DNA of 64,000 bases from Eubacteriales Family XIII. Incertae Sedis bacterium (GTDB lineage Bacteria; Bacillota; Clostridia; Peptostreptococcales; Anaerovoracaceae): contig JAISKC010000036.1 of assembly GCA_031261345.1 (NCBI GenBank), positions 1 to 64,000 on the forward strand, written 5' to 3'. The translations under genes were made by a program, and so were the position numbers. The notes below the pieces were generated by a model that saw nothing but the letters and a program-made list of their open reading frames with translations, made no database searches and was not told the DNA's origin. This document shows positions 18,079 to 26,347 of this stretch, in pieces (within the stretch, counting starts at the first letter, position 1; each line of letters begins with the position of its first letter).

Positions 18079-20004
18079 ATGCAAATACGATTTAAAATAG
18101 TTATGGCTACTATCATTTTAGTGTTTGGGACGATTGCCGGGGTGTATCTTACCTCGGCTCTTCATTTTTTGCTAAGTGGGATAAATACCGTTCCGGCATA
18201 CGTGCCATTTTGGACAGGTGTGAATAGCATCGTGCATGACAGCACACACGCCAAGATGTTTCTTTTATTCGAAATTCTTATCATTGTTTTGGCGGCTCTC
18301 TACTTTATTCAAAGTGGCAAACACTATGAAAGTGATGTGAGGGTTATTACGCCAAAGATAAAAATACCGGTTGCCGCCGGGCAAGGGCAATGTGGCACCG
18401 CCGACTTCATTCCAAAATCGGAATATGACGAAGTGTTTGGTTGTACCTATTCCGGGCAAGATGTCAAAGACAATGGTGGCATCGTTGTTCATATGGAGCA
18501 GGGAAGACTTGAGGACAAAATTTATTACATCAATAACGATTCGCACACGCTAATAATCGGCAAAACCGGAAGCGGCAAAACTCGTAGGCTTCTTATCGAA
18601 TCCATACTCAACAGCGCAAGAGCCGGAAATTCGGTCGTAATATCAGATCCGAAAGGTGAGTTGTTTGCATACCTACAGCCAGAACTCGAGAGAATGGGAC
18701 ATGAGGTATTAGCTCTGGATTTTAAGAATCCGGAACTTAGTCATTGTATTAATTTGATGCAGTCAATAATTGATGCATGGAACGACGGCGATAGAGGGAA
18801 AACTGAAAGATACGCATGGGATCTGACAAATACCTTGGTAGGTGATGCGGCCGCCAATTCGGAAAAACTCTGGCACAATGGTGAAATGTCCATAATTGCG
18901 GCATCCATAATATGCGTTGTTGTGGAGAATGCACAGACTCCGGCTCTACAGAATCTAACAAATGTCTATCATTTCATTAATGAAATGTGCAAGCCTATCG
19001 GTGGGAAATTGCCGCTTGTGAAATTTATTGAGAGCTGTAGTCCGGATCATCCGGCAAGGGCACTCCTTGGAATATCAGAGGTGGCGCCACAGAGAACGAG
19101 AGGCTCTTTCTATACATCTGCGTTGTCTACACTCAATTTGTTTACAACGCAAGATGTATATGCCGTTACGCACAAGAGCGATTTTGCTCTCGATGATGCA
19201 GGGAAAAAGAAACAAGCTATCTTTATCATCCTTCCGGATCAGAAGACCACATACTTTCCAATTGCGTCCCTATTTGTAGCGCAGCAGTATGAAAAACTTG
19301 TTGAGTTGGCAGATAGTATAGGCGGAAAACTCCAAGTCTTGGTCGATTACTATTTCGATGAGTGGGGTAATTTCACCTATATACCGGATTGGATAAGCAA
19401 GCTGACAGCTGCAAGGTCGCGAGGGATAAGGTTCAATTTATGCGTTCAGGACTTTACTCAAATAAAGGAAAAGTACAACGACAATATTGCCAATATTGTT
19501 AAGAGTAATTGTAATTGGATTTACTTATCTGCAAATGACACGCCGACACTAAAAGAAGTATCTGAGAGGCTCGACAAATATACAACAACTTCCTACTCTA
19601 GGGGCACATCCCAGACGAGATATCAAAACGCATCATCCTCAGAGAATGTGAACTTGATTGGCCGTGACCTACTTACACCAAGCGAAGTCGGCTTGATCAA
19701 AAAACCCTACGCTCTTGTTGTCTACGAAGGGGAGCCGGCAGTCACCTATCTTCCGGACTTGTCTAAATGGCGTGACAACAAAATACTTGGGTTGGGGGGT
19801 GAGAAACACAATCAGAGAATCTGGATGGCGCGGAAAAAAGCAAGGCCGATTCGAAACGATATCAACGCCGAGATACGTCTTTGGTATCAGCTGTGGAGGT
19901 ATTGGCAGGATGAAACGAAAAAGGAAGTTGCACAGGCCGCTGCAAGGCAAGCTGGCGCAAATCCTACGAAAAACAATTTTCTAAAGGAACAATCATACGA
20001 TTAA
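18079..20004 (+). CDS. VirD4/TraG-type coupling ATPase
   Basis: A 641-residue type IV coupling protein that brings the relaxase-DNA complex to the transfer channel. Two N-terminal helices (about 5-30 and 58-78) anchor it in the membrane. Walker A GKTGSGKT is at 161-168, SDPKGELF follows, and the Walker B region LVDYYFDEWGN is at about 421-431. The full length is typical of Firmicutes elements. AAAGGAGTG precedes the ATG. It is the largest intact transfer gene here, while the partner VirB4 ATPase is missing. Confidence 0.92.
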   Translation: MQIRFKIVMATIILVFGTIAGVYLTSALHFLLSGINTVPAYVPFWTGVNSIVHDSTHAKMFLLFEILIIVLAALYFIQSGKHYESDVRVITPKIKIPVAAGQGQCGTADFIPKSEYDEVFGCTYSGQDVKDNGGIVVHMEQGRLEDKIYYINNDSHTLIIGKTGSGKTRRLLIESILNSARAGNSVVISDPKGELFAYLQPELERMGHEVLALDFKNPELSHCINLMQSIIDAWNDGDRGKTERYAWDLTNTLVGDAAANSEKLWHNGEMSIIAASIICVVVENAQTPALQNLTNVYHFINEMCKPIGGKLPLVKFIESCSPDHPARALLGISEVAPQRTRGSFYTSALSTLNLFTTQDVYAVTHKSDFALDDAGKKKQAIFIILPDQKTTYFPIASLFVAQQYEKLVELADSIGGKLQVLVDYYFDEWGNFTYIPDWISKLTAARSRGIRFNLCVQDFTQIKEKYNDNIANIVKSNCNWIYLSANDTPTLKEVSERLDKYTTTSYSRGTSQTRYQNASSSENVNLIGRDLLTPSEVGLIKKPYALVVYEGEPAVTYLPDLSKWRDNKILGLGGEKHNQRIWMARKKARPIRNDINAEIRLWYQLWRYWQDETKKEVAQAAARQAGANPTKNNFLKEQSYD

Positions 20005-20020
20005 TGCAAAGGAGAAAAAA

Positions 20021-20356
20021 ATGTTAAAGGAAAAATTCAACAAAGGAAAAACCGCAGTCTATATGCTTATGGCAGCTATTATGCTGACGCCGCAGTTTGT
20101 ATATGCGGATAGCATTGCAAACAGTAGTGCCGCAAAGGGAACGGAGAAGCTGCTACAGGATACTTTGTCATGGCTAATTGGTATCGCTCTTGTTGTGGGC
20201 AGCGTGTGTACTGTCGTCTTTGCTGTCCGGCGAGCTGCTGCAGATGAGATGGACAAGAAAATGTGGGATAAGCGAATAGTAACGGCTGTTGTGAGCACAA
20301 TCGTTGCTGTCGTAGCGAGCTCGCTCATCAAGATAATACTCAGTTACTATCAGTAG
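20021..20356 (+). CDS. VirB2/TrbC-like pilin subunit
   Basis: A 111-residue protein with a signal peptide (hydrophobic 13-25, cleavage near YADS) and two further membrane helices (about 50-68 and 85-105) separated by a charged loop. This is the layout of VirB2/TrbC conjugation pilins. It lies directly after VirD4 and before the VirB6-like gene. AAAGGAG precedes the ATG. Confidence 0.75.
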   Translation: MLKEKFNKGKTAVYMLMAAIMLTPQFVYADSIANSSAAKGTEKLLQDTLSWLIGIALVVGSVCTVVFAVRRAAADEMDKKMWDKRIVTAVVSTIVAVVASSLIKIILSYYQ

Positions 20357-20378
20357 AGAATAAGAAAAAGGAGGAAGC

Positions 20379-21236
20379 ATGGGTGGTATATTAAACGATT
20401 ATTTGGTTGAACTGATTACTGCTGCTTCCGAGTGGCTCGATGGGTTTTTCAACGAATACTTTGTATCTATTGTTCTTTATCCGGAAAATACTATGAATCA
20501 AATTCTTGGGACTGATGGCTCTATGATTACGTCTATGGTAACTGTGTGTCTTAATGTGGGGTTGTCGATGATTGTTTTTGTCTTCGTCAAAAAAGGCTTT
20601 GAGACCTATGTGCTCTGGACTGATGGAGATCCGGATGCAGATCCAATTAATCTTGTAGTTAATTTCATTAAGGCGATGGTAACGGCTGTTACATTTCGGT
20701 TTTTCTATAGAATATTTGCGGATATTATCGAAAAATTCGGATCGAATTTATTAAGCTCAATTTTGGTAGGTAATGTTTCCGGTTCTCATTTTGAGTCTGG
20801 ATCATGGATTAATTCAACTGTATCAAGCGCTACAGGAATAACCACAATACTCCTTCTGATATGGGTTATAGTATGTTTCCTTCTATATTTTCAGTTCATT
20901 ATGAGAGGTGTAGAACTCTTGATTTTGAGACTGGGATTCCCAATTGCCTGTCTTGGCATAATCAATGCGGATAAGGGTGTATTTTCTCCTTATTTCAGCA
21001 AAATAGTGCAGCTGATGCTCGCAGTGCCTGTGCAGGTAGTGCTAATGAAGCTATCACTTGCCTTAGTTCTGCAGGGCAATCCACTTTGGGGAGTGGCTAC
21101 CGTTTTCGCAGGGCTTAAGATACCGGCGATACTTTCCGAATTCCTTTATGCAGGTGGCGGTGGCGGTGGTCTCGGATCAAAGATGATGGCTGCAAATCAA
21201 ACGGTACATCTTATTAAGTCGCTTAGGTTTAAGTAA
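20379..21236 (+). CDS. VirB6/TrbL-like channel protein
   Basis: An integral membrane protein of 285 residues with about six helices and a Gly-rich segment (AGGGGGGLGSK) near the C-terminus. Placement after the VirB2-like pilin and hydrophobic profile fit the VirB6/TrbL inner-membrane channel subunit of Firmicutes conjugation systems. AAAGGAGG precedes the ATG. No catalytic motif is expected. Confidence 0.75.
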   Translation: MGGILNDYLVELITAASEWLDGFFNEYFVSIVLYPENTMNQILGTDGSMITSMVTVCLNVGLSMIVFVFVKKGFETYVLWTDGDPDADPINLVVNFIKAMVTAVTFRFFYRIFADIIEKFGSNLLSSILVGNVSGSHFESGSWINSTVSSATGITTILLLIWVIVCFLLYFQFIMRGVELLILRLGFPIACLGIINADKGVFSPYFSKIVQLMLAVPVQVVLMKLSLALVLQGNPLWGVATVFAGLKIPAILSEFLYAGGGGGGLGSKMMAANQTVHLIKSLRFK

Positions 21237-21249
21237 GGAGGAGAATCAG

Positions 21250-21456
21250 ATGATTGAGATAAATAATATAACGAGATGGATTCTTATGCTTGTTGCTGTT
21301 GGATGCACAATAAGGATAGTCACGTGTGCACTGCAGATGGCCGCGGATCCGGATGAGGCAAGCACGTATAAGAAAAGAATAAAACACGCTATTATGTTTG
21401 CGATTATTGCAGTGACGGCATTCGGGATAAAAACCGCTGTCGTAAGCTACTTTTGA
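21250..21456 (+). CDS. Small two-helix membrane protein of the transfer operon
   Basis: A 68-residue protein with two hydrophobic helices (about 9-27 and 48-65) and a short charged loop. It starts 14 bp after the VirB6-like gene with AAGGAGGAG upstream. Its size and position are typical of small conserved transfer proteins whose roles are unknown; a second VirB2-like pilin is possible. Confidence 0.6.
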   Translation: MIEINNITRWILMLVAVGCTIRIVTCALQMAADPDEASTYKKRIKHAIMFAIIAVTAFGIKTAVVSYF

Positions 21457-21471
21457 TGGGGAGATAGGGGC

Positions 21472-21870
21472 ATGGAAAAAAAAGAAAAAACGACGCTCTA
21501 CATTCCATATGGCGTCAAAGCGGAAACAGAATACATCAGAGGCTATGGTAAGAAGCAGCTTTTTCAAGTTTGCATAGGTATAGCTTGTACGGTAGTTATT
21601 TCAACATTAATGTATTTTATCTTTCATACAATTGCGGCGTTGGCGTTGATTCTGATTGTTGGCATTGCTGTATCTATTCTCGTGACAATGAAAGATGATC
21701 AGACAAATCAATCTATGATAGATATGCTGAATAGCATTATGCGGTTTAGCAAGGCACAGAAGCACTTTGAATACAGATACATGCCAGAATGGAGCGAGGA
21801 AAAAATCTTGGCTAAGGGTGAAAAAATTCATGAGGCGAATGAACCGAAGGGGGAGCAATTTGGAGAATGA
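21472..21870 (+). CDS. PrgI/VirB3-like membrane protein
   Basis: 132 residues: a short basic start (TTLYIPYGVKAE), two close membrane helices at about 32-68, and a soluble tail with RFSKAQKHFEYRY. This matches PrgI/VirB3-like proteins, which in intact elements are followed by VirB4. Here VirB4 is absent and a small unrelated ORF overlaps its end, so a large deletion just downstream is likely. Confidence 0.65.
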   Translation: MEKKEKTTLYIPYGVKAETEYIRGYGKKQLFQVCIGIACTVVISTLMYFIFHTIAALALILIVGIAVSILVTMKDDQTNQSMIDMLNSIMRFSKAQKHFEYRYMPEWSEEKILAKGEKIHEANEPKGEQFGE

Positions 21871-22126
21871 AACAAAACGGGCATTGGAATTAGCGAGGTC
21901 AAGATCTGGCATGGGTGAAATAGATATCTATTTGAAAGTGAAAGATATACCAAATGTCACGGTTGCCGATGCCAAAACAGAGATAGCATATAGTGATGAG
22001 GAGATGAAGATGTTTTATCCTCATGGCATTAAATATGTAGAGCTTGTTCAAAATCGGGATGATCTTATAAAGGCTTATGGTTCTAATAGTGATGAGGAGT
22101 TGCAAATGCGACTCTCTTGTTTTTAA
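21860..22126 (+). CDS. Hypothetical protein of the element, TTG start
   Basis: 88 residues, starting at TTG 21860 with AGGGGGAG upstream and overlapping the previous stop by 11 bp. It is charged, soluble and mixed alpha/beta (EIDIYLKVKDIPNV, GIKYVELVQNRDDLI). I do not recognise a family. It sits exactly where VirB4 would be expected, so it may be joined to the operon by deletion. Confidence 0.5.
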   Translation: MENETKRALELARSRSGMGEIDIYLKVKDIPNVTVADAKTEIAYSDEEMKMFYPHGIKYVELVQNRDDLIKAYGSNSDEELQMRLSCF

Positions 22127-22138
22127 GGAGGTTATAGT

Positions 22139-22846
22139 ATGGATGAAAAACGTTATGATTGGCTCGATTGGCTTATCATATTGTCGCCTGTTATAATTAC
22201 TCAAGGCTATATTTGGTACAGAGTATATAAAGGAGAAATTGATATGATAACGGCTATATTGTCTGCACTTATCGGAGGTGCATTTGTTATACTTGGGATT
22301 GTGGTCAAGGAATTTTTCTATGACAAGAAGAATTATGCGAAACTTGTAGATGCTTTAGGAAATCTGCAAAAGGGTGCACCCAGAGACAATCTCACAAAGC
22401 AAAATGATGATATCGTATCGGCGTTAGGCATTACAGAGGGTAACATTTCGTCTAAGATAGGAGACACTAAAACCAGTATTTCAGCTAAAATTGGCGATAC
22501 AGAAAAAGGTACTCTCACAGCCCAGCACGACACGATCCTTGCGCAGGTCTCCAGAGTGAATAACAGGGCGGAAGCAGCGGATCTTAGGAATGCTTCTCTC
22601 TCGTCAGACCTTCGGGAAATATCATCAGCAATCAAAACACTCGATGCCTTTCTTGATAGACTTGAGCGTCAAAACGAAGAATTGAATAGGCTTCATAATA
22701 TCATCACCGAGAAGGATTCTGAAATAGCAAAATTAAAAGCTGATAGTATCGAGTTCGACATTGATCCGAATGTCCGCGACATCAGAGGTGAAGCGCATGA
22801 AAAGGGAAATGATAATATCGAATACGACGATGAGTTTGAAAGGTGA
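22139..22846 (+). CDS. Membrane-anchored coiled-coil protein, unknown
   Basis: A 235-residue protein with two N-terminal helices (about 12-28 and 38-58), two near-identical IGDTK/IGDTE units at about 110-125, a coiled coil (about 160-205) and an acidic tail. AAGGAGGTTATAG precedes the ATG. No family is recognised. It could be a surface or signalling accessory; the middle part resembles methyl-accepting or structural coiled coils only in general character. Confidence 0.55.
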   Translation: MDEKRYDWLDWLIILSPVIITQGYIWYRVYKGEIDMITAILSALIGGAFVILGIVVKEFFYDKKNYAKLVDALGNLQKGAPRDNLTKQNDDIVSALGITEGNISSKIGDTKTSISAKIGDTEKGTLTAQHDTILAQVSRVNNRAEAADLRNASLSSDLREISSAIKTLDAFLDRLERQNEELNRLHNIITEKDSEIAKLKADSIEFDIDPNVRDIRGEAHEKGNDNIEYDDEFER

Positions 22847-22929
22847 TTATCGTGGATTGTATTTATTAAAATCATGTGATACTCTATACGTACGACAAAC
22901 GTGTTACGATTAGAAAGGAGTGATTTTAT

Positions 22930-23148
22930 ATGGCAACATTATCTTTAAGAATCAGCGAAGAAGAAAAGAATGCACTTAATTCATTTGCGCAGTTGCGCGG
23001 CACCACCATGTCAAGAGCCGCCAGAGATATTATCTTGGAGCGCATAGAGGATGATGAAGATTACAAGGCAATCACAGCTTACAGGAATAAACCTAACCAT
23101 AAAACCTACACAATGGACGAAGTAGGCAAGATGATTGGGGTTCTTTGA
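22930..23148 (+). CDS. RelB/ribbon-helix-helix antitoxin
   Basis: A 72-residue protein beginning with the beta strand and helices of a ribbon-helix-helix antitoxin (ATLSLRISEEEKNALNSFA, then TTMSRAARDIILERIE). The tail (YTMDEVGKMIGVL) would bind the toxin. GAAAGGAGTG precedes the ATG. The toxin gene starts inside its stop codon. It should also bind its own promoter region at about 22860-22920. Confidence 0.82.
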   Translation: MATLSLRISEEEKNALNSFAQLRGTTMSRAARDIILERIEDDEDYKAITAYRNKPNHKTYTMDEVGKMIGVL

Positions 23149-23414
23149 TGTATTCGGTTATTTTTTCTGAGGAGTCCGCAAAACAAATGGCGAAATTGGA
23201 TAATTCTGTTTCGTCTACTATCTATACATGGGTACGTAAAAACCTTGACGGGACAACAAATCCTCGTGCTCATGGCAAGGGACTAACAGGAAATTTGAAG
23301 GGCTTCTGGCGTTATCGCGTCGGAAAATATAGACTGATTGCGGAAATCCGCGATAGCGAAATTATCATCGAAATTGTGAACGTAGGACATCGGGCAAACG
23401 TCTATGATTCTTGA
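23148..23414 (+). CDS. RelE/ParE-family toxin
   Basis: An 88-residue toxin with the RelE pattern: MYSVIFSEESAKQMAKLD, a basic HGKGLTGNLKGFWRYRVGKYRLIAEI, and IIIEIVNVGHRANVY. The start ATG overlaps the antitoxin stop (TGATG). RelE proteins cleave mRNA on the ribosome; ParE relatives hit gyrase. The basic and aromatic residues near the end (R, Y, H) fit RelE-type catalysis. Confidence 0.85.
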   Translation: MYSVIFSEESAKQMAKLDNSVSSTIYTWVRKNLDGTTNPRAHGKGLTGNLKGFWRYRVGKYRLIAEIRDSEIIIEIVNVGHRANVYDS

Positions 23415-23552
23415 TGCTGCCTGTAACAGTGTCCCTTATGCAAAAAAAGATTTTACAGGGAAAATACACAAAGAACGTTTGTTTTTCTATGAAAAAGGTG
23501 TATACTCTTCTTATATGAGATGAGAGATATAGACTGTTTTCATTTGGGGGAC

Positions 23553-23875
23553 ACGAGAGGAGAACAGGAGGAGGCTGAGAGGGCAGAAGCAGAAGCGGCA
23601 GCACAGGCTGAAGCTGAAAAGGAACGGTGCCGGTAAGTAATGCTGCACTGGCACAAAGAATATCAGGCGGTGGTGAACCAGCACTGGCAAAAGAATGGCT
23701 TTCCATTTTTACTTGTATAGGGACAAATGGCACACCGTGCGGAGCAACATTCGCAACACTTGAAGAGTTTTATGCCCACAGAGAATACTACAATAATTTA
23801 TTTGATACATTCCAAATCTCAGCAGAAGAAGCTAACTGCCACGCTGGGTATTATGGCGAAGAAGGTTACAGGTAA
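23553..23875 (+). pseudogene. Frameshifted gene remnant
   Basis: From about 23553 a frame codes for an Ala/Glu-rich helical stretch ending at TAA near 23638. An overlapping frame from 23627 continues to 23875 with 82 residues ending in AGYYGEEGYR. The second part has CIGTNGTPCGATF, possibly a zinc knuckle or disulfide loop. No clear ribosome binding site precedes it. It reads as the tail of a larger gene broken by frameshift. The family is not recognised. Confidence 0.5.
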
Positions 23876-23896
23876 GATAGGTGCAATGGTAGTGAA

Positions 23897-24448
23897 ATGA
23901 AATTTCCGTGTAAGCAATGTGATGGGAGCTATGTGATTAGAGAGGGAAAGTACGGGATTTTTGCCGGATGTTCGAATTTTCCACGTTGCAAATCAACGAT
24001 GAAACTTCTTGATATCATTACTGAGTTCATTGATAACTATGGAATTAATATATACCGATGGGAAAAAGTGTGCTGGAAATGCGGAAAGAAAACAAAAGTT
24101 TATTCGTATTTCCTCAACTATGATTTAGGTGATTCAGATGATATTCTAAATTTCCATTACGGAGCAATTGGTCTTGGTGATATAGAATATGTAGATCGTA
24201 TTTTACAAAAAGAAATTTCTACAATTGACCTATGTTATAGCAACACTACTAGGTCGCAATATGTAGCTAACAAGTGTGAACATTGTGGAGCCTTGCAGGG
24301 ACATAACTATGTTGTAGACGATCCTCATGAGATTATAGGAGAACTTTGGCACAATCGAGATATGGAGAAATATTTGTATAGGAAAATATTTGTGGAAGAT
24401 TCGTCACAATTATTGCCATCGTTGAAATCCATCTTCGCTGATCGCTAA
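23897..24448 (+). CDS. Topoisomerase-type zinc-finger protein
   Basis: 183 residues. The N-terminus is a topoisomerase I-type zinc finger: PCKQCDGSYVIREGKYG then GCSNFPRCKST. Further CxxC pairs occur at CWKCGKKT and CEHCGALQG, so at least two zinc sites are likely. Its middle is unlike known enzymes. It may bind single-stranded DNA or RNA. It stands alone between remnants and ends at a terminator about 75 bp later. Confidence 0.65.
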   Translation: MKFPCKQCDGSYVIREGKYGIFAGCSNFPRCKSTMKLLDIITEFIDNYGINIYRWEKVCWKCGKKTKVYSYFLNYDLGDSDDILNFHYGAIGLGDIEYVDRILQKEISTIDLCYSNTTRSQYVANKCEHCGALQGHNYVVDDPHEIIGELWHNRDMEKYLYRKIFVEDSSQLLPSLKSIFADR

Positions 24449-24524
24449 TAGAGTTTAATCGTTCAGTTGAAATAATTAGTAGCTCATCTACAAGTCGCAG
24501 ACAATTAAATAAATATCGTAACAA

Positions 24525-24551
24525 ACGAGGTCTGAGGGAGGCCTCGTTTTT
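24525..24551 (+). terminator. Intrinsic terminator
   Basis: ACGAGG..and..CCTCGT close a short loop and are followed by TTTTT, after the zinc-finger gene. Confidence 0.75.
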
Positions 24552-24656
24552 ATATATACATCAAAACTTTTCCAAAAGATTGGGGCATGGGGATGCTCGG
24601 GAAAGTACAACAAACAATATAATTCCAAATGCAGAGAGGAAGAAAGCGAGAACAAA

Positions 24657-25164
24657 ATGAATGAGATAATACACACAAGGAAATGGCAGAGGCTGCTTAC
24701 GATAGGATTAACCCTATTGCTTTTCTGCTCAACCCTTGCCCCGGGAGGTTTTCTCTGGGGAAAGGCGTTCGCCGCACAAGCGACATTCTCTGAATGGCAG
24801 GGAACAAGTTGGGTTCAAAACGACGACCTTACTTTGAATAACGAAGCAAGGTATAAGAATGATAGTACGAGGGGGTGTAGCCCTTACAGACGACCAAGCC
24901 CAATGCACAACACAGCTTGTAATTTGGATACTGCAGGGTGATGTGGCATTTGCTGACCTTCGTGCAACCGGCACCTATGCCACCGAAGGTTCGGCTGTTC
25001 TTTCGGCGGTAAATCTACTCGTAGCAAAAGCTCAGTTAGGCTTTAATCCGACAGCGGCTGCAAACATCAATATGCCTTCAAGTCTGAGAGCACACAACTA
25101 CAATGCGACCTACGTAAGATATGATAATTGTATTGACAGTTCTTCTTTCCGTCGCAGCATATAA
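24657..25164 (+). pseudogene. Broken surface protein with thioester-like domain
   Basis: The first frame (24657-24941) gives a strong signal peptide (hydrophobic about 13-30, KAFAAQ cleavage) and an adhesin-like start. The second frame (24859-25164) continues as GVALTDDQAQCTTQLVIW, resembling the TQ region of Cys-Gln thioester domains of Gram-positive adhesins. The two frames are joined by deleting one G from the GGGGG at about 24871. The gene then ends abruptly at a junction with an unrelated lipoprotein-like ORF. It is a decayed cargo adhesin of the element. Confidence 0.65.
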
Positions 25165-25606
25165 TGCAGTACACGGCTCACCCGATAAAAAATCATCGAG
25201 CAACAATACAAGTCAAGAAGAAAAGGTAGAGAGAGAACCTGCGAAAACAACTGAACCCACACCAGAGCCTGTAAAAGAAACCGAACCTGCTTCTGAACCC
25301 CCGCAAAAAGCCGAACAGGAACCATCTAATAATACAAACGATGGTTTGGATTCTGTTAGAGTGGGTGCAAGGCAATCTGCGATTGATTCATTACAGATTC
25401 TTTTCTATCCCGATGTGGCGGACTTTCCGTTTGTGCCCGATTCGGAGGATTTTGACAATGAGTTACAACTATTTGGAGAGGCGGGAACCCTCAAATATGG
25501 TGGTGTAAGCGCATCATATATTCTTATGTTTAACACAAGTGGTAGTGTAGACACCTTTATGCTTGATGGAACATATTACTATTATGATGGTGAATATCAA
25601 GGATGA
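25121..25606 (+). CDS. Secreted or membrane-anchored protein, possibly 5'-truncated
   Basis: 161 residues: a hydrophobic start (IIVLTVLLSVAAYNAV), a low-complexity Pro/Glu/Thr linker (about 20-75), then a small C-terminal domain of about 70 residues with FYPDVADFPFVP and TYYYYDGEYQG. No good ribosome binding site is visible, and it overlaps the end of the broken adhesin, so it may be the fused 3' part of another gene. No known family. Confidence 0.5.
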   Translation: MIIVLTVLLSVAAYNAVHGSPDKKSSSNNTSQEEKVEREPAKTTEPTPEPVKETEPASEPPQKAEQEPSNNTNDGLDSVRVGARQSAIDSLQILFYPDVADFPFVPDSEDFDNELQLFGEAGTLKYGGVSASYILMFNTSGSVDTFMLDGTYYYYDGEYQG

Positions 25607-25689
25607 AAATTAAGGTAAAACCCCCTTCAACACTCCGTTGGGGTAATAATGGGGTAGATAAAACAAAATAGTGGTTAGTGCAAAATAAA

Positions 25690-25725
25690 GAAAAAGCCTC
25701 GCAATGTTGAAATTGTAAGGCTTTT
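25690..25725. terminator. Bidirectional terminator next to tRNA-Lys
   Basis: AAAAAGCCT and AGGCTTTT flank a partly paired middle. It can end transcription from the element rightwards and of tRNA-Lys leftwards. Confidence 0.7.
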
Positions 25726-25728
25726 CTG

Positions 25729-25776
25729 TGGTACACCGTCAGGGTCTCGAACCCTGGACACCCTGATTAAGAGTCA
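25729..25776 (-). repeat. Right att repeat within tRNA-Lys
   Basis: This is the right copy of the 48-bp direct repeat and the 3' part of the functional tRNA-Lys. The crossover lies somewhere inside this identical stretch. Confidence 0.9.
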
Positions 25777-25804
25777 GGTGCTCTACCAACTGAGCTAACG
25801 GTGC
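25729..25804 (-). tRNA. tRNA-Lys (anticodon CTT)
   Basis: On the minus strand a full cloverleaf is readable: acceptor GCACCGT/ACGGTGT, D arm GCTC..GAGC, anticodon stem CCTGA/TCAGG with loop CTCTTAA (anticodon CTT), T arm CAGGG/CCCTG and an encoded CCA. The 3' 48 bases are duplicated at 9254-9301 as the left att site of the conjugative element, so the element rebuilt the intact gene at its right end. Confidence 0.96.
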
Positions 25805-25898
25805 CCATTTCACAGCCACTTGAAACTGCTTGAATATATTAACATAGGGCGAACATTTATGTAAAGTCAAATTTTACACAAATTTTATACGAAAAAAT

Positions 25899-25923
25899 GT
25901 TTGAAACGCGTTTTTTTGGGTAT
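25899..25923 (+). promoter_or_regulatory. Sigma-B-like promoter
   Basis: GTTT at 25899-25902, 15 bp, GGGTAT at 25918-25923. This fits the sigma-B consensus GTTTAA-GGGTAT. The flanking ATGTTT(G/C)AAACGCG and T7 run are almost identical to those at 56041-56063. It would drive the small ORF at 26075 and the sensor kinase. Confidence 0.65.
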
Positions 25924-26074
25924 ATATATAGTATCAGAGGAATGGGCGATGCCCATAAATGGTAATTAACTGGTAATGGCATGGGGAATTTATGTTATGG
26001 AAAAGGTAGAAAAAGATTGTAGGTGCCTCGGGGAGAAACAAAGAGGCCCAACAAAAGACCAGAGGAGGTCAGAA
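25924..26074 (+). other. Structured 5' leader with hairpin over the ribosome binding site
   Basis: The leader has a perfect hairpin ATGGGC-GAT-GCCCAT (25942-25956), a GCCTC/GAGGC stem, and GACC-AGAGGA-GGTC (26057-26070), whose loop and 3' arm hold the AGGAGG of the next ORF. Translation may be controlled by opening this stem. No known riboswitch class fits. Confidence 0.5.
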
Positions 26075-26221
26075 ATGCAAGACGTAATATCAGTAGAATA
26101 CATTGATTTTGAGTTGCACGAATTACTGCACGAAAGCATTATGGAAATAGACCGTGAGCATATGGCAAAATTTGCGGAGTTGCTCATCAGTATACGGTCG
26201 GAGCTTTTGAGCAGAAATTAG
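26075..26221 (+). CDS. Small acidic protein upstream of the sensor kinase
   Basis: 48 residues from the ATG at 26075 with GAGGAGGTC upstream; a longer reading from 25976 lacks a site. It is helical and acidic, with ISVEYIDFELHELLHESIMEID. No family is recognised. It shares a transcript with the hybrid kinase, so a small regulator or adaptor is possible. Confidence 0.5.
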   Translation: MQDVISVEYIDFELHELLHESIMEIDREHMAKFAELLISIRSELLSRN

Positions 26222-26347
26222 TCTCAAAACCGCACACAAAATCAACACTGTTTATAGCACGCAGGCTTGCGAAAACCGGTCGCGTGTGTTAGCTTTAGAA
26301 TATCTATTAGACTTTGGAAAGTCGGGCCAAAAGCCGCAGGAGGCAAT

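Larger units (their letters stand above)
9254..25776 (+). mobile_element. Integrated conjugative element in tRNA-Lys, probably defective
   Basis: Identical 48-bp direct repeats flank 16.5 kb: 9254-9301 and 25729-25776. The right copy is the 3' part of an intact tRNA-Lys gene and the left copy is an isolated fragment. This is the standard footprint of site-specific insertion into a tRNA 3' end. Inside are partition genes, TOPRIM proteins, a MobP-type relaxase, VirD4, VirB2/VirB3/VirB6-like proteins and toxin-antitoxin pairs. No tyrosine or serine recombinase and no VirB4 ATPase is found. The right 3 kb holds broken genes. It is probably not self-transmissible, though its relaxase might still act if functions are supplied elsewhere. 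Confidence 0.85.

Noticed and set aside
25924..25980. Possible fluoride (crcB) riboswitch in the leader at 25942
   Set aside because: GGGCGATG and TAATGGC resemble parts of the motif, but the P2 stem is missing and the pseudoknot partner conflicts with the hairpin; no fluoride exporter follows.
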